In this document: in pieces, positions 1 to 8,789 of the stretch | How positions within the stretch are numbered: the stretch's first letter is position 1 | How the letters are laid out: the number at the start of each line of letters is the position of its first letter | From: Nonomuraea guangzhouensis | GTDB lineage: Bacteria > Actinomycetota > Actinomycetes > Streptosporangiales > Streptosporangiaceae | Length of the DNA stretch: 64,000 bases | Assembly: GCF_019396345.1 (NCBI RefSeq) | Contig: NZ_JAHKRM010000005.1 | Coordinates: 400,640-464,639 of the forward strand | Direction of reading: 5' to 3' | The notes under the pieces: model-generated | Seen by the model: the letters and a program-made list of their open reading frames with translations, nothing else | The model's database searches: none | Told to the model about the DNA's origin: nothing | Position numbers and translations under genes: made by a program

Positions 1-957
1 GCCTACAACGCACAGATGAGCGACCTGGCGGCGCGTGGCGTCGAGGCCGCGGAGGCCCTGCGGGCGCTGACCACGTTCGACGTCCGTGCCGCCTGCGATG
101 TCCTGCGGCCGGTCTATGACGCTAGCGACGGGGTGGACGGCCGGGTGTCGATCGAGGTCGACCCCCAGCTCGCCCACAACACCGAGGCGACGATCGCTGA
201 GGCACGGGCACTGTGGTGGCTGGTGGACCGTCCTAACCTGTTCATCAAGATCCCGGCCGCCCGTCAGGGGCTGCCGGCGATTGCCGCGTGCCTGGCCGAC
301 GGAATCAGCGTCAACGTCACGCTGATCTTCTCTCTGTCCCGTTACGAAGCGGTGATGAACGCCTTCCTCGACGGGATGGAAGCCGCCCTGCAGGCCGGAC
401 GGGATGTGTCAGCGCTCGCCTCGGTGGCCTCATTCTTCGTCTCCCGGCTCGACACCGAGGTCGACGCGCGATTGGACAAGATCGGGACCGCCGAGGCCGC
501 CGGACTGCGCGGCCAGGCCGCCCTGGCCAACGCCCGGCTCGCCTATCAACGCTACGAGCAGGTGCTCGCCTTGCCACGCTGGACGGCGTTGGAGGCTGCG
601 GGCGCGCGTCCGCAGCGTCCGCTGTGGGCGTCGACCTCGACCAAGGACCCGGCCTACTCCGACACGCGCTACGTGGTCGATCTGGTCGCGCCCGGTGTGG
701 TCAACACCATGCCCGAGGCCACCTTGCGCGCGGTCGCCGACCACGGCCAGGTGCCGCCCGACTCGGTACGCGAGCACTACCAGCACGCCCAGCAGGTACT
801 CCAGCGGCTGCAACGGCTGGGCATCGACTACGACGACGTCGTGCAAAGGCTCGAAGACGATGGTGTGGCCGCGTTCGAGGCGAGCTGGGACCGGCTGCGC
901 GAGCAACTGGCCACCACCCTACGAGCAACCGACAGAGGTGCTGGACATGGCCGTTGA
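1..957 (+). CDS. tal: Transaldolase, 5' end cut by the window
   Basis: This is a pentose phosphate pathway enzyme that moves a dihydroxyacetone unit between sugar phosphates in the cytosol. The frame is open from base 1 (reading AYNAQ before the Met at 16), so the true start lies outside the window. The visible part is about 318 residues against a usual length near 370 for this actinobacterial class. The Schiff-base lysine sits in LFIKIPAA, residue 78 counted from the Met at 16. NTEATIAEA and SVNVTLIFS are further family motifs. The stop overlaps the next gene by 11 bases, which suggests translational coupling with the flavoprotein. The family assignment is firm. Confidence 0.93.
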   Translation, partial: AYNAQMSDLAARGVEAAEALRALTTFDVRAACDVLRPVYDASDGVDGRVSIEVDPQLAHNTEATIAEARALWWLVDRPNLFIKIPAARQGLPAIAACLADGISVNVTLIFSLSRYEAVMNAFLDGMEAALQAGRDVSALASVASFFVSRLDTEVDARLDKIGTAEAAGLRGQAALANARLAYQRYEQVLALPRWTALEAAGARPQRPLWASTSTKDPAYSDTRYVVDLVAPGVVNTMPEATLRAVADHGQVPPDSVREHYQHAQQVLQRLQRLGIDYDDVVQRLEDDGVAAFEASWDRLREQLATTLRATDRGAGHGR

Positions 958-2188
958 CATGACGTACCTGATCGCCGGAGCAGGTCTGGCGGGGGCCAAG
1001 GCCGCCCAGACCCTGCGCGAGGAGGGCTTCCAGGGACGGATCGTGCTCGTCGGTGAGGAGAGCGAACGCCCCTACGAGCGGCCGCCGCTGTCGAAGGGCT
1101 ACCTGCTGGGCAGAACCAAGCGGGAGGAGATCTACGTCCACCCGCAACCGTGGTACGGCGAGCACGACGTCGATCTGCTCCTCGGTACGGCGGTCACCGG
1201 CATCGACCCCGCCGGGCACGAGGTGAGCCTGTCCGACGGCAGCCGGATCGGCTACGCCAAGCTGCTGCTGGCCACCGGCTCCTCCCCGCGGCGGCTACCG
1301 ATTCCGGGCGCCGACCTGGATGGTGTGCTCTACCTGCGCCGGGTCGAAGACAGCGACCGGCTCAAGGCGGTCTTCCCAACCGCGTCCCGGGTCGCGATCA
1401 TTGGCGCCGGCTGGATCGGGCTGGAGACCGCGGCCGCCGCCCGCGCCGCCGGAGCCGAGGTGACCGTCCTGGAGAGCGCGGAGTTGCCGCTGCTGCGGGT
1501 GCTCGGCCGCGAGGTCGCCGAGGTCTTCGCCGGGCTACACCGCGAGCACGGGGTCGATCTGCGCTGCGGCGTGCGGGTAGCCGAGATCTTCGGCCGTGGC
1601 GGCCAGGCTATCGGCGTGCGGCTGGCCGACGGCAGCCAGATCGACGCCGACGCCGTCATCGTCGGAATCGGCATCACCCCCAACACCGGGCTCGCTCTCT
1701 CCGCGGGGCTGGAGGTGGACAACGGCGTCCGGGTCACCGCGCGACTACGCACCTCCGACCTGGACATCTACGCCGCCGGCGACGTGGCCAACGCCTTCCA
1801 CCCTCTGCTGGGCAAGCACATCCGCGTCGAGCACTGGGCCAACGCGCTGCACCAACCGCAGGTCGCGGCCAAGACCATGCTCGGCCAGGACGTCCGCTAC
1901 GAGCGGCTGCCGTACTTCTTCACCGACCAATACGACCTCGGAATGGAGTATTCCGGCTACGTCGAACCTGACGGATATGACGAGGTGATCTTCCGCGGTG
2001 ACGTCAAGACGCGCCAGTTCATCGTGTTCTGGCTGCGCGACGGACGGGTGCTGGCCGGTATGAACGTCAACATCTGGGACGTCAACGACGCCATCCAGGA
2101 TCTCGTGCGCGCGGGCAGGCGGGTGGACACCAGCGCGCTGGGCGATCCCAGGACACCGCTGGGCTCGCTGGTCGGCGCTTCGCCCTGA
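947..2188 (+). CDS. FAD-dependent ferredoxin-reductase-type oxidoreductase
   Basis: This 413-residue class I pyridine-nucleotide disulfide family flavoprotein resembles rubredoxin/ferredoxin reductases (BphA4 type) and would pass electrons from NAD(P)H to a small iron-sulfur protein. The first dinucleotide fold is at the N-terminus ([15 protein letters not shown]), the second near residue 145 ([17 protein letters not shown]), and [10 protein letters not shown] is the conserved FAD-contacting motif. A C-terminal reductase domain follows. No redox CxxC pair is seen, so it is not a thioredoxin reductase. The ATG at 947 overlaps the transaldolase stop; an ATG at 959 is an alternative. Its electron acceptor is unknown; fdxA at 24853 is one candidate in the window. 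Confidence 0.9.
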   Translation: MAVDMTYLIAGAGLAGAKAAQTLREEGFQGRIVLVGEESERPYERPPLSKGYLLGRTKREEIYVHPQPWYGEHDVDLLLGTAVTGIDPAGHEVSLSDGSRIGYAKLLLATGSSPRRLPIPGADLDGVLYLRRVEDSDRLKAVFPTASRVAIIGAGWIGLETAAAARAAGAEVTVLESAELPLLRVLGREVAEVFAGLHREHGVDLRCGVRVAEIFGRGGQAIGVRLADGSQIDADAVIVGIGITPNTGLALSAGLEVDNGVRVTARLRTSDLDIYAAGDVANAFHPLLGKHIRVEHWANALHQPQVAAKTMLGQDVRYERLPYFFTDQYDLGMEYSGYVEPDGYDEVIFRGDVKTRQFIVFWLRDGRVLAGMNVNIWDVNDAIQDLVRAGRRVDTSALGDPRTPLGSLVGASP

Positions 2189-2266
2189 ACAACGGCGGGT
2201 CAAGGCGTCGAACCGTAGACACCCGCGAGCAGATCGTGGACTCGTGCGATCGTGAGGAGGCCAGCC

Positions 2267-2641
2267 ATGGAAGGCAAGGACAAGGGCAAGGGCAGGATTC
2301 AGGTACGTCGGGTCTATGAAGAACCGGCGGCAGGTGACGGCACCAGGGTGCTGGTCGACCGGATCTGGCCGCGAGGGCTGACCAAAGCCAAGGCCGGCCT
2401 CGACGAATGGTGCAAACAGGTCGCCCCCTCAACAGAGCTGCGCACCTGGTATCACCACGACCCCGAACTCTTCGCCGAGTTCGGCCGCCGCTACCGCAGC
2501 GAACTCCAAGCCCCCGAACGGGCGGACGCGGTGACGCACCTGCGCAAGCTCGCCCAAGACGGCATGCTGACGCTCCTCACCGCGACCAAACAGCCCGAGA
2601 TCAGCGAGGCAGCCGTGCTCGCCGAACTGCTCCAGCACTGA
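2267..2641 (+). CDS. DUF488 family protein
   Basis: This is a 124-residue cytosolic protein of the DUF488 family. VRRVYEEP near the N-terminus, LVDRIWPRGL, LRTWYHHDPELF and LLTATKQPEIS match the conserved positions of the family, whose biochemical role is not settled. The ATG at 2267 is chosen over an in-frame GTG at 2252 because a GAGGAGG ribosome binding site at 2254-2260 lies 6 bases upstream of it. It follows the flavoprotein by about 80 bases on the same strand and may belong to the same transcript. DUF488 genes are often seen near stress and redox genes in actinomycetes, which fits this neighbourhood, but no function is claimed. Confidence 0.88.
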   Translation: MEGKDKGKGRIQVRRVYEEPAAGDGTRVLVDRIWPRGLTKAKAGLDEWCKQVAPSTELRTWYHHDPELFAEFGRRYRSELQAPERADAVTHLRKLAQDGMLTLLTATKQPEISEAAVLAELLQH

Positions 2642-2804
2642 CCACGGCAATCGACAAGGAAACTCGTAATCGAAGAGGCCGCTACGCGCAGGCGCAGGCT
2701 CTGGACCTCCGTCCCGCCGACGGCCGACAGCAGGCGGAAAGCCATCGTGGCGGGAGTAACGCCCGGGTGGCGACAAACTCTTGAGGTAAGCCGGGAGGCG
2801 CAGC

Positions 2805-4799
2805 ATGGGGCACAACGTCGCGCAGAAACTTATCGCCACCCACCTCCTGTCCGGCGACATGACCGCCGGGCAGGAGATCGCCCTGCGGATCGACCAGACC
2901 CTCACCCAAGACGCGACCGGCACCCTGGTGATGCTCGAACTGGAAGCACTCGACCTGGACCGGGCCCACACCGAGGTGTCGGTACAGTACGTCGACCACA
3001 ACCTGTTGCAGACCGACAGCAAGAACGCCGAAGACCACACCTTTCTGCGCTCGGCTTGCCATCGATTCGGGCTGTGGTACTCCAAGCCGGGCAACGGTGT
3101 CTCCCACCCGACCCACATGCAGCGCTTCGGCATCCCCGGCAAGACGCTGGCCGGCTCCGACAGCCACACGCCGACCGCGGGCTCGCTGGGGATGCTCGCG
3201 ATCGGCCTGGGCGGCCTCGAGGTAGCGATGGCGATCGCCGGTGAACCGGTGTACCTGCGGATGCCCGAGATCTGGGGGGTACGGCTGACCGGCGAACTGC
3301 CGGCCTGGGTGAGCGCCAAGGACGTCATCCTCGAAATGCTGCGGCGGCACGGCGTCAAAGGCGGCGTGAACCGGATCATCGAATACCACGGTCCTGGGCT
3401 GGCGCATCTGACGGCCATGGACCGGCATGTGATCGCGAACATGGGGGCCGAACTCGGCGCGACCACCACGGTGTTCCCGGCCGACGATCAGGTCCGGGAT
3501 TTCCTGCGGGCAGAGCGGCGCGAGCACGACTTCGTCGAACTGCTCGCCGATGCGGATGCCTCCTACGACGTCACCGACGAGATCGACCTGTCGAGTCTGG
3601 AGCCGCTGATCGCGCTGCCCAGCTCACCGGGGAACGTGGTCACGGTGCGCGAGGTAGCCGGTCGGCAGGTGGACCAGGTGGTGGTCGGCTCGTCAGCCAA
3701 CCCAGGGCTACGCGATTTCGCCGTCGTCGCTGCCATCGTTTCTGGGCGGCAGGCGCATCCGAGGGTGTCGTTGGACATCAACCCGAGCTCGCGGCAGATT
3801 TTGCAGGACCTCACGAAGATGGGTGCCACGTTCACGCTGATCTCGGCCGGTGCGCGGCTGCACCAGTCCGGCTGCATGGGCTGCATCGGCATGGGTCAGG
3901 CGCCGGCCAACGGGCGTAACAGCCTGCGCACCGTCCCCCGCAATTTCCCCGGCCGGTCCGGAACCCGTGAGGACTCGGTCTTTCTCTGCTCCCCCGAGAC
4001 CGCCGCCGCGGCTGCTCTCACCGGCCAGATCACCGACCCTCGCGACTTGCCGCACCGGCTCGGCATCGACTATCCGCACCTGGAGTTGCCCGCCGAGTCC
4101 AGCGTGAACACCGCCATGCTCGAACCGCCGCCCTTGGCGCGCGCCGATCAGGCTGAACTGGTCAAGGGCGCGAACATCTCCTCGCTGCCCGGCTTCCCGC
4201 CGCTGCCCGACCGCATCGAGGCGCCGGTCGCGCTCAAGGTCGGCGATGATGTGTCCACCGATGAGATCCTGCCCGCCGGAGCGCGGGTGTTGCCCTACCG
4301 CAGCAACATCCCCAAGCTGGCCGAGTTCACCTTCGCACAGATCGATGAGGACTACGTCGGCCGGGCACACGCCTGTCGCGGCAGCGGGCACATCGTGGTC
4401 GGCGGCGCCAACTACGGACAGGGCTCCTCGCGCGAACACGCCGTCATCGCCCCCCGCTATCTCGGCCTGCGCATGGTGCTGGCGGTGTCCTTCGCGCGCA
4501 TCCACTGGCAGAACCTGGCCAACTTCGGCGTGCTCGCGTTGGAGTTCACCGACCCCGACGACTACCACCGCATCGAGCAGGGCGACGTTCTCGTGCTGGA
4601 CGGGCTCAGGCACGCGATCGCCTCCGGCGGCACCGAGATCACGGTGCGCAACACCAGCCGAGACCAGCAGTACTCCACCCGGCACCGACTGTCCGACCGG
4701 CAGATCGCGATGCTGCTGGCCGGTGGGCTGATTCCCTGGCTCCGCGAGCGAAAGAGCAGCCGATCATCCCAGCCGCCCGCCTCGCACGACGTCAGGTAA
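2805..4799 (+). CDS. Aconitate hydratase, short type
   Basis: This 664-residue aconitase isomerises citrate and isocitrate through an iron-sulfur cluster. It is the short form (near 650 residues), not the roughly 900-residue AcnA. The substrate motif GSDSHTPTAGSLGMLAIG is at 117-134, the cluster motif GCMGCIGMGQ (Cys357, Cys360) at 356-365, and the swivel domain is C-terminal, with GQGSSREHA near 540-550. Where most aconitases read SCTN, this protein reads SSAN at 296-299, so the third usual cluster cysteine is Ser297. A GGGAGG site at 2793-2798 supports the ATG. It is probably a second aconitase beside the housekeeping copy; aconitase versus a related hydro-lyase cannot be settled by reading alone. 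Confidence 0.88.
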   Translation: MGHNVAQKLIATHLLSGDMTAGQEIALRIDQTLTQDATGTLVMLELEALDLDRAHTEVSVQYVDHNLLQTDSKNAEDHTFLRSACHRFGLWYSKPGNGVSHPTHMQRFGIPGKTLAGSDSHTPTAGSLGMLAIGLGGLEVAMAIAGEPVYLRMPEIWGVRLTGELPAWVSAKDVILEMLRRHGVKGGVNRIIEYHGPGLAHLTAMDRHVIANMGAELGATTTVFPADDQVRDFLRAERREHDFVELLADADASYDVTDEIDLSSLEPLIALPSSPGNVVTVREVAGRQVDQVVVGSSANPGLRDFAVVAAIVSGRQAHPRVSLDINPSSRQILQDLTKMGATFTLISAGARLHQSGCMGCIGMGQAPANGRNSLRTVPRNFPGRSGTREDSVFLCSPETAAAAALTGQITDPRDLPHRLGIDYPHLELPAESSVNTAMLEPPPLARADQAELVKGANISSLPGFPPLPDRIEAPVALKVGDDVSTDEILPAGARVLPYRSNIPKLAEFTFAQIDEDYVGRAHACRGSGHIVVGGANYGQGSSREHAVIAPRYLGLRMVLAVSFARIHWQNLANFGVLALEFTDPDDYHRIEQGDVLVLDGLRHAIASGGTEITVRNTSRDQQYSTRHRLSDRQIAMLLAGGLIPWLRERKSSRSSQPPASHDVR

Positions 4800-5061
4800 A
4801 CATGAAGCTCTCGCCACCGCCCCGTCCGCCCCATGCTCCAGTGCCTTATCGCCAGTCCCAGCGCAATCGGCATTGGTGCCGCTCCCTTTTTCCCCGCGTT
4901 CGTGGCGCACATAAAATCAAACTGAGTGAGTGCCTAAGAAGGGTCAATTTACCGGCTGGACGAAAGGCAGCCCACTGGAGGGACCCGTTCGCGGAGCTAT
5001 AGATTACGCGCATCTGGGAAATTTTACCCGGTCATCACCGATACAGCTTCCGCTTCTTGAC

Positions 5062-6663
5062 ATGGCCGACAGATTACGAAGTACCGTTGAGATGGTGGAG
5101 GTTCTACGCACAGAGGTGGCCATCATCGGAGGTGGCCTTGGTGCCTGTGCTGCGGCATTGGCAGTCACACGCCTTGGACACCGGGCAATACTCACTGAGG
5201 AGACCAGCTGGATCGGGGGGCAGTTGACGAATCAGGCTGTTCCACCTGATGAACATCCGTGGATCGAGGATTTCGGCGCCACTGCCAGCTATCGAGCATT
5301 GCGAACCGGCATTCGTGACTACTATCGAGCTTTTCTGCCGCTCAAGCCCGAAGTCCGCGCCGATAGGGCGTTCAACCCGGGTAATGGTTGGGTGAGCAAG
5401 CTCTGCCATGATCCACGCATCGCTGTCGCGGTACTTCACCAGATGGTCATACCGCACCAGTTGGCTGGGCGGCTATTCGTGCTACACCCTCACCGGCCGG
5501 TCGCGGCATGGAGTCACGGAGACCGAATAGTCGGTGTGGTGGTGCGGAGTATCGAGTCGGGACGGGACGTCCTGATCGAGGCGCCGTTCTTCATCGACGC
5601 AACGCCCTACGGCGACCTGCTCGAGCTGGCCGGGGTCGAGCACGTAATCGGAGCGGAGTCGCGTGCCGAGACCGGTGAGCCACACGCGGCAGAGCAGGCG
5701 GATCCGCGAGACCAGCAGGCGATTACCGTCTGCTTCGCCATGGAGCACCTCCCTGGTGAGGACCATACGGTCGACAAGCCACTGCAGTACGAACTCTGGC
5801 GTGACTTCCACCCGCCCGGGTGGCCTGGCCGGTTGCTCAGCTGGACGACCATGCGGCCGGAGACCAATGAGCCGTTGACGCGATCATTGTTCGAAGCCGA
5901 TGACGATCATCCATGGTGGCGATTCCGCCGCATCATGGATCGGAACAATTTCGTGGGTGATTTCGCGCGCAGCGATATCACCGTGGTGAACTGGCCGCAA
6001 AACGATTATTGGTTCGGCCCCGTCGTCGGCGTTGACGAGGCGGAACAGGCGCGCAACATTGAAGCTGCGCGGCAACTCAGCCTCAGTCTTCTCTACTGGC
6101 TGCAGACAGAGGCTCCCCGCCCGGACGGTGATGTGGGCTATCCCGGACTGAAACTTCGCGGTGACGTCGTCGGAGGAACCGCCGACGGACTGGCACCAGC
6201 GCCATACATACGGGAGAGCAGGCGGCTGAAGGCCGAGTTCACCGTGCTGGAGCAGCACATCGCTCATCCTCTGCGACCCGATGGGCCTGAACTCTTCACC
6301 GACTCCGTCGGCATCGGCTCCTACCGGATCGACCTCCACCCGAGCACGAGCGGGACTCTCTATCGCGATATGGGTTGCTGGCCGTTCCAGATCCCACTCG
6401 GGGCGATGATCCCCGTGCGGGTGGAAAACGTGTTGCCCGGCGGGAAGAATCTGGGCACCACCCACATCACCAACGGAGCGTTTCGCGTACACCCCGTTGA
6501 ATGGAATGTGGGAGAGTCTGCGGGAGTTTTGCTGGCTTTCTGCCTCGAGCGGAAGACCACTCCACGACAGGTTCGCGAGCGGGAAGGCCTGCTCGACGAA
6601 TATCAAACCCTGCTACGCCAACAAGGTATTCAGCTGACCTGGCCCTCGATTATTCCTTTGTGA
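5062..6663 (+). CDS. FAD-dependent oxidoreductase (FAD_oxidored family)
   Basis: This flavoprotein of about 530 residues has an N-terminal dinucleotide-binding fold, EVAIIGGGLGACAAALAV, followed by ETSWIGGQLTNQ, a combination typical of the FAD_oxidored (PF12831) group. PGGKNLGTTHITNGAFRVHP near the C-terminus is the second conserved flavin-contacting stretch. Substrate is unknown. The start is uncertain: ATGs at 5062 and 5092 both precede the nucleotide fold, the frame is open back to 4930, and none has a strong ribosome binding site. About 260 bases upstream hold no gene. Ten bases separate its stop from the pyruvyl transferase gene, so the two form an operon. The pair is visibly less GC-rich than its flanks, which suggests acquisition as a unit. 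Confidence 0.85.
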   Translation: MADRLRSTVEMVEVLRTEVAIIGGGLGACAAALAVTRLGHRAILTEETSWIGGQLTNQAVPPDEHPWIEDFGATASYRALRTGIRDYYRAFLPLKPEVRADRAFNPGNGWVSKLCHDPRIAVAVLHQMVIPHQLAGRLFVLHPHRPVAAWSHGDRIVGVVVRSIESGRDVLIEAPFFIDATPYGDLLELAGVEHVIGAESRAETGEPHAAEQADPRDQQAITVCFAMEHLPGEDHTVDKPLQYELWRDFHPPGWPGRLLSWTTMRPETNEPLTRSLFEADDDHPWWRFRRIMDRNNFVGDFARSDITVVNWPQNDYWFGPVVGVDEAEQARNIEAARQLSLSLLYWLQTEAPRPDGDVGYPGLKLRGDVVGGTADGLAPAPYIRESRRLKAEFTVLEQHIAHPLRPDGPELFTDSVGIGSYRIDLHPSTSGTLYRDMGCWPFQIPLGAMIPVRVENVLPGGKNLGTTHITNGAFRVHPVEWNVGESAGVLLAFCLERKTTPRQVREREGLLDEYQTLLRQQGIQLTWPSIIPL

Positions 6664-6672
6664 GCAGCCACG

Positions 6673-7797
6673 ATGAACATCGACACTCAGCCCTTGCGAA
6701 TCGGGATCTCTGGATCCTATGGCGGAATGAACCTGGGGGACGAGGCGATCCTGCAGGCCATTCTCGCTCAACTGCGCGCGAGCCTCGTCGCCGAAATCAC
6801 CGTCTTCTCTCACAATCCGTCGGACACTCTTGCCCGGCATCGCGTCGAGCATGCGATTTCCGCCCGACTGCTGCCAAAGAAGGAGGCCAGACAAGTGGTC
6901 AAGGAGTTGGATCTCCTGATCCTCGGCGGTGGCGGCATTCTTTACGACGGGGGCGCCGAGGCATATCTCCGTGAAGTCTTTCTCGCCCATGAACTCGGCG
7001 TCCCGGTCTTCATCTATGCGGTCAGCGCTGGGCCGCTCAGGACTCCATCCGCCATGCAGGCCGTTCGGGATGCGCTTAACCATTGCGCCGTCATCACCGT
7101 GCGCGATCGATTGGGCTACCGACTGCTGGAGGACGTCGGCGTCCAGAACGAGATCCACCTTACCGCCGACCCCGCCTTCCTGCTGGAGCCGGAAGAGATG
7201 CCGATCGACGCCCTCGTAGCCGAAGGCGTCCAACAGGAGCGCAACCTGGTCGGCTTCTCCGTGCGGGAGCCAGGTCCGGCCGCACCGGACATCGATCCCG
7301 AAGATTACTATGCGCTGCTCGCCAACGCGGCCGACTATGTCGTCGAACGCTACGACGCCGAAGTCGTGTTCGTCCCGATGGAGAAGACCGACGTCCAGCA
7401 CAGCCATGCTGTGGTCGCCCACATGCAGAACGCGGAGAGCGCCGAGATTCTGAGGCGCAGGTACTCGCCGGGCCAGGTTCTCGATCTGATGAGACGGTTT
7501 GAATTCGCGGTCGGCATGCGGCTTCACTTCCTGATCTTTGCGGCGTTGCAAGGCACCGCCTTCTCGGCACTTCCGTACGCATCGAAGGTGGTCGGCCTCC
7601 TCGAGGACTTGAAGATAGATTCACCGCCGCTGGCGAACATGGGAATCGGACAGCTCATCGCGCACGTCGACCGCTCGTGGGACACTCGCAAGCAGATTAA
7701 GGCGAAAATCGAAAACCGCCTTCCGTCGCTGATACACCGAGCCAATCAAACGAACGCACTTCTTTCTGATTTCGCCCGCAAAGAGCCGCCGAGCTGA
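6673..7797 (+). CDS. Polysaccharide pyruvyl transferase family protein
   Basis: This 374-residue protein belongs to the family that puts pyruvate ketals on cell-surface sugars using phosphoenolpyruvate (CsaB is the best-known member). Visible signatures are the N-terminal GISGSYGGMNLGDEAIL, the glycine-rich ILGGGGILYDGG near residue 80, VITVRDRLGYRLLEDVGV, and the C-terminal EFAVGMRLHFLIFAALQG, which holds the family's conserved histidine. No signal peptide or membrane segment is seen, so it would act in the cytosol on a lipid-linked or nucleotide precursor. It sits ten bases after the FAD oxidoreductase and shares its lower GC. The natural acceptor is not known. Confidence 0.87.
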   Translation: MNIDTQPLRIGISGSYGGMNLGDEAILQAILAQLRASLVAEITVFSHNPSDTLARHRVEHAISARLLPKKEARQVVKELDLLILGGGGILYDGGAEAYLREVFLAHELGVPVFIYAVSAGPLRTPSAMQAVRDALNHCAVITVRDRLGYRLLEDVGVQNEIHLTADPAFLLEPEEMPIDALVAEGVQQERNLVGFSVREPGPAAPDIDPEDYYALLANAADYVVERYDAEVVFVPMEKTDVQHSHAVVAHMQNAESAEILRRRYSPGQVLDLMRRFEFAVGMRLHFLIFAALQGTAFSALPYASKVVGLLEDLKIDSPPLANMGIGQLIAHVDRSWDTRKQIKAKIENRLPSLIHRANQTNALLSDFARKEPPS

Positions 7798-7993
7798 GGT
7801 AGAAATGTGGAGCAGCCGACCGATCGGGGTCGGATGCTTGGTCGGACCAGGACGTAGCCATGCCGGTGTGCGCTGTAGCGGCTGCGAGTTCGCTCAGCAC
7901 AGCTCTGCGGTCGATGCGGTCCAGTCGTTCCGCATCGACGTGCCTGCGGTGACCGGCACCTGTGGCGGGCTGCCGGTCGTACACGACCTGTTT

Positions 7994-8782
7994 CTACCGT
8001 GTCGTCCTCAGCTGGTGGGAGGCGAGGCCGCGCACGTCGACCTCGTCCAGGGTGGTGACCACCAGGTCGGCGTGCGCGGCGGTCAGCAACTGCTGGTCAT
8101 CGGCGCGAGCGACGCCCAGCGCGGCCATCTTGCCGGCTTTGGCGGCCCGGATCCCGCTGACCGCGTCCTCGACGACGAAGCAGCGCTCGGGTGCGGCTTT
8201 GAGCTCGGCCGCCGCGGTCAGGAAGATCTCCGGGTCCGGTTTGCCCCGCGCCAGGTCGCGCCCGGACAGGTCGGCGTCGAAGAAGTCGAGCAGGGTCAGC
8301 CCGGGGTGGACGAAGTCGTAGGTCAGGCCTTCCTGTTGGGCGAAGGTGTCGAGGTGGATGTGCTTGAGGAAGCGGTCGGCGTTCTTCGACGACGAGGCCG
8401 CTGCCGCCGGGATGCCAAGGTCGCGGACGGCCATGACGAACCGCAGCGCGTCGGGATAGGCCGTGAACTGTCTGGCCTCGATGAGCCGGACGATGAACGC
8501 CTGCTTGCGGGCGGCGTAGGTCTGCGTCCGGGCTTGGGGGTCGGGGAATTGAAAGTGTTCGAGGGCCGCGAGCGCCCCGGCCGTGCGCGGTTTGCCGGAG
8601 ATGACGCGCTGGTAGACCTGCGGGGTGAAGGCATCCTCCGACCAGGTGGTGTGCTCGCGAATGTCGGCCCAGTCGCCCTCCATGAGCTCGCGCAGCGCGT
8701 CCTTCCAGGCGCGCTCGTGCGGTGAGTCGACGAGGACGCCGTCCACGTCGAAGATCGCGCCGTCGAATCCGCCGGTCGCCAT
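7994..8782 (-). CDS. pgmB: Beta-phosphoglucomutase-like HAD hydrolase
   Basis: This HAD-superfamily protein of 262 residues probably converts beta-glucose 1-phosphate to glucose 6-phosphate. The nucleophile motif FDVDGVLVDS gives Asp12 and Asp14; AAASSSKN, GKPDPEIF and VEDAVSGIRAAKAG are motifs II to IV and the helical cap lies between motifs I and II. The ATG at 8782 is preferred over an upstream in-frame start at 8812 because AGGAGG stands about ten bases before it and it does not overlap the previous gene. It directly follows the GH65 phosphorylase, whose inverting reaction would release beta-glucose 1-phosphate, and this pairing makes the mutase assignment more likely than a generic phosphatase. 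Confidence 0.9.
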   Translation of the reverse strand: MATGGFDGAIFDVDGVLVDSPHERAWKDALRELMEGDWADIREHTTWSEDAFTPQVYQRVISGKPRTAGALAALEHFQFPDPQARTQTYAARKQAFIVRLIEARQFTAYPDALRFVMAVRDLGIPAAAASSSKNADRFLKHIHLDTFAQQEGLTYDFVHPGLTLLDFFDADLSGRDLARGKPDPEIFLTAAAELKAAPERCFVVEDAVSGIRAAKAGKMAALGVARADDQQLLTAAHADLVVTTLDEVDVRGLASHQLRTTR

Positions 8783-8789
8783 GGCGGGC

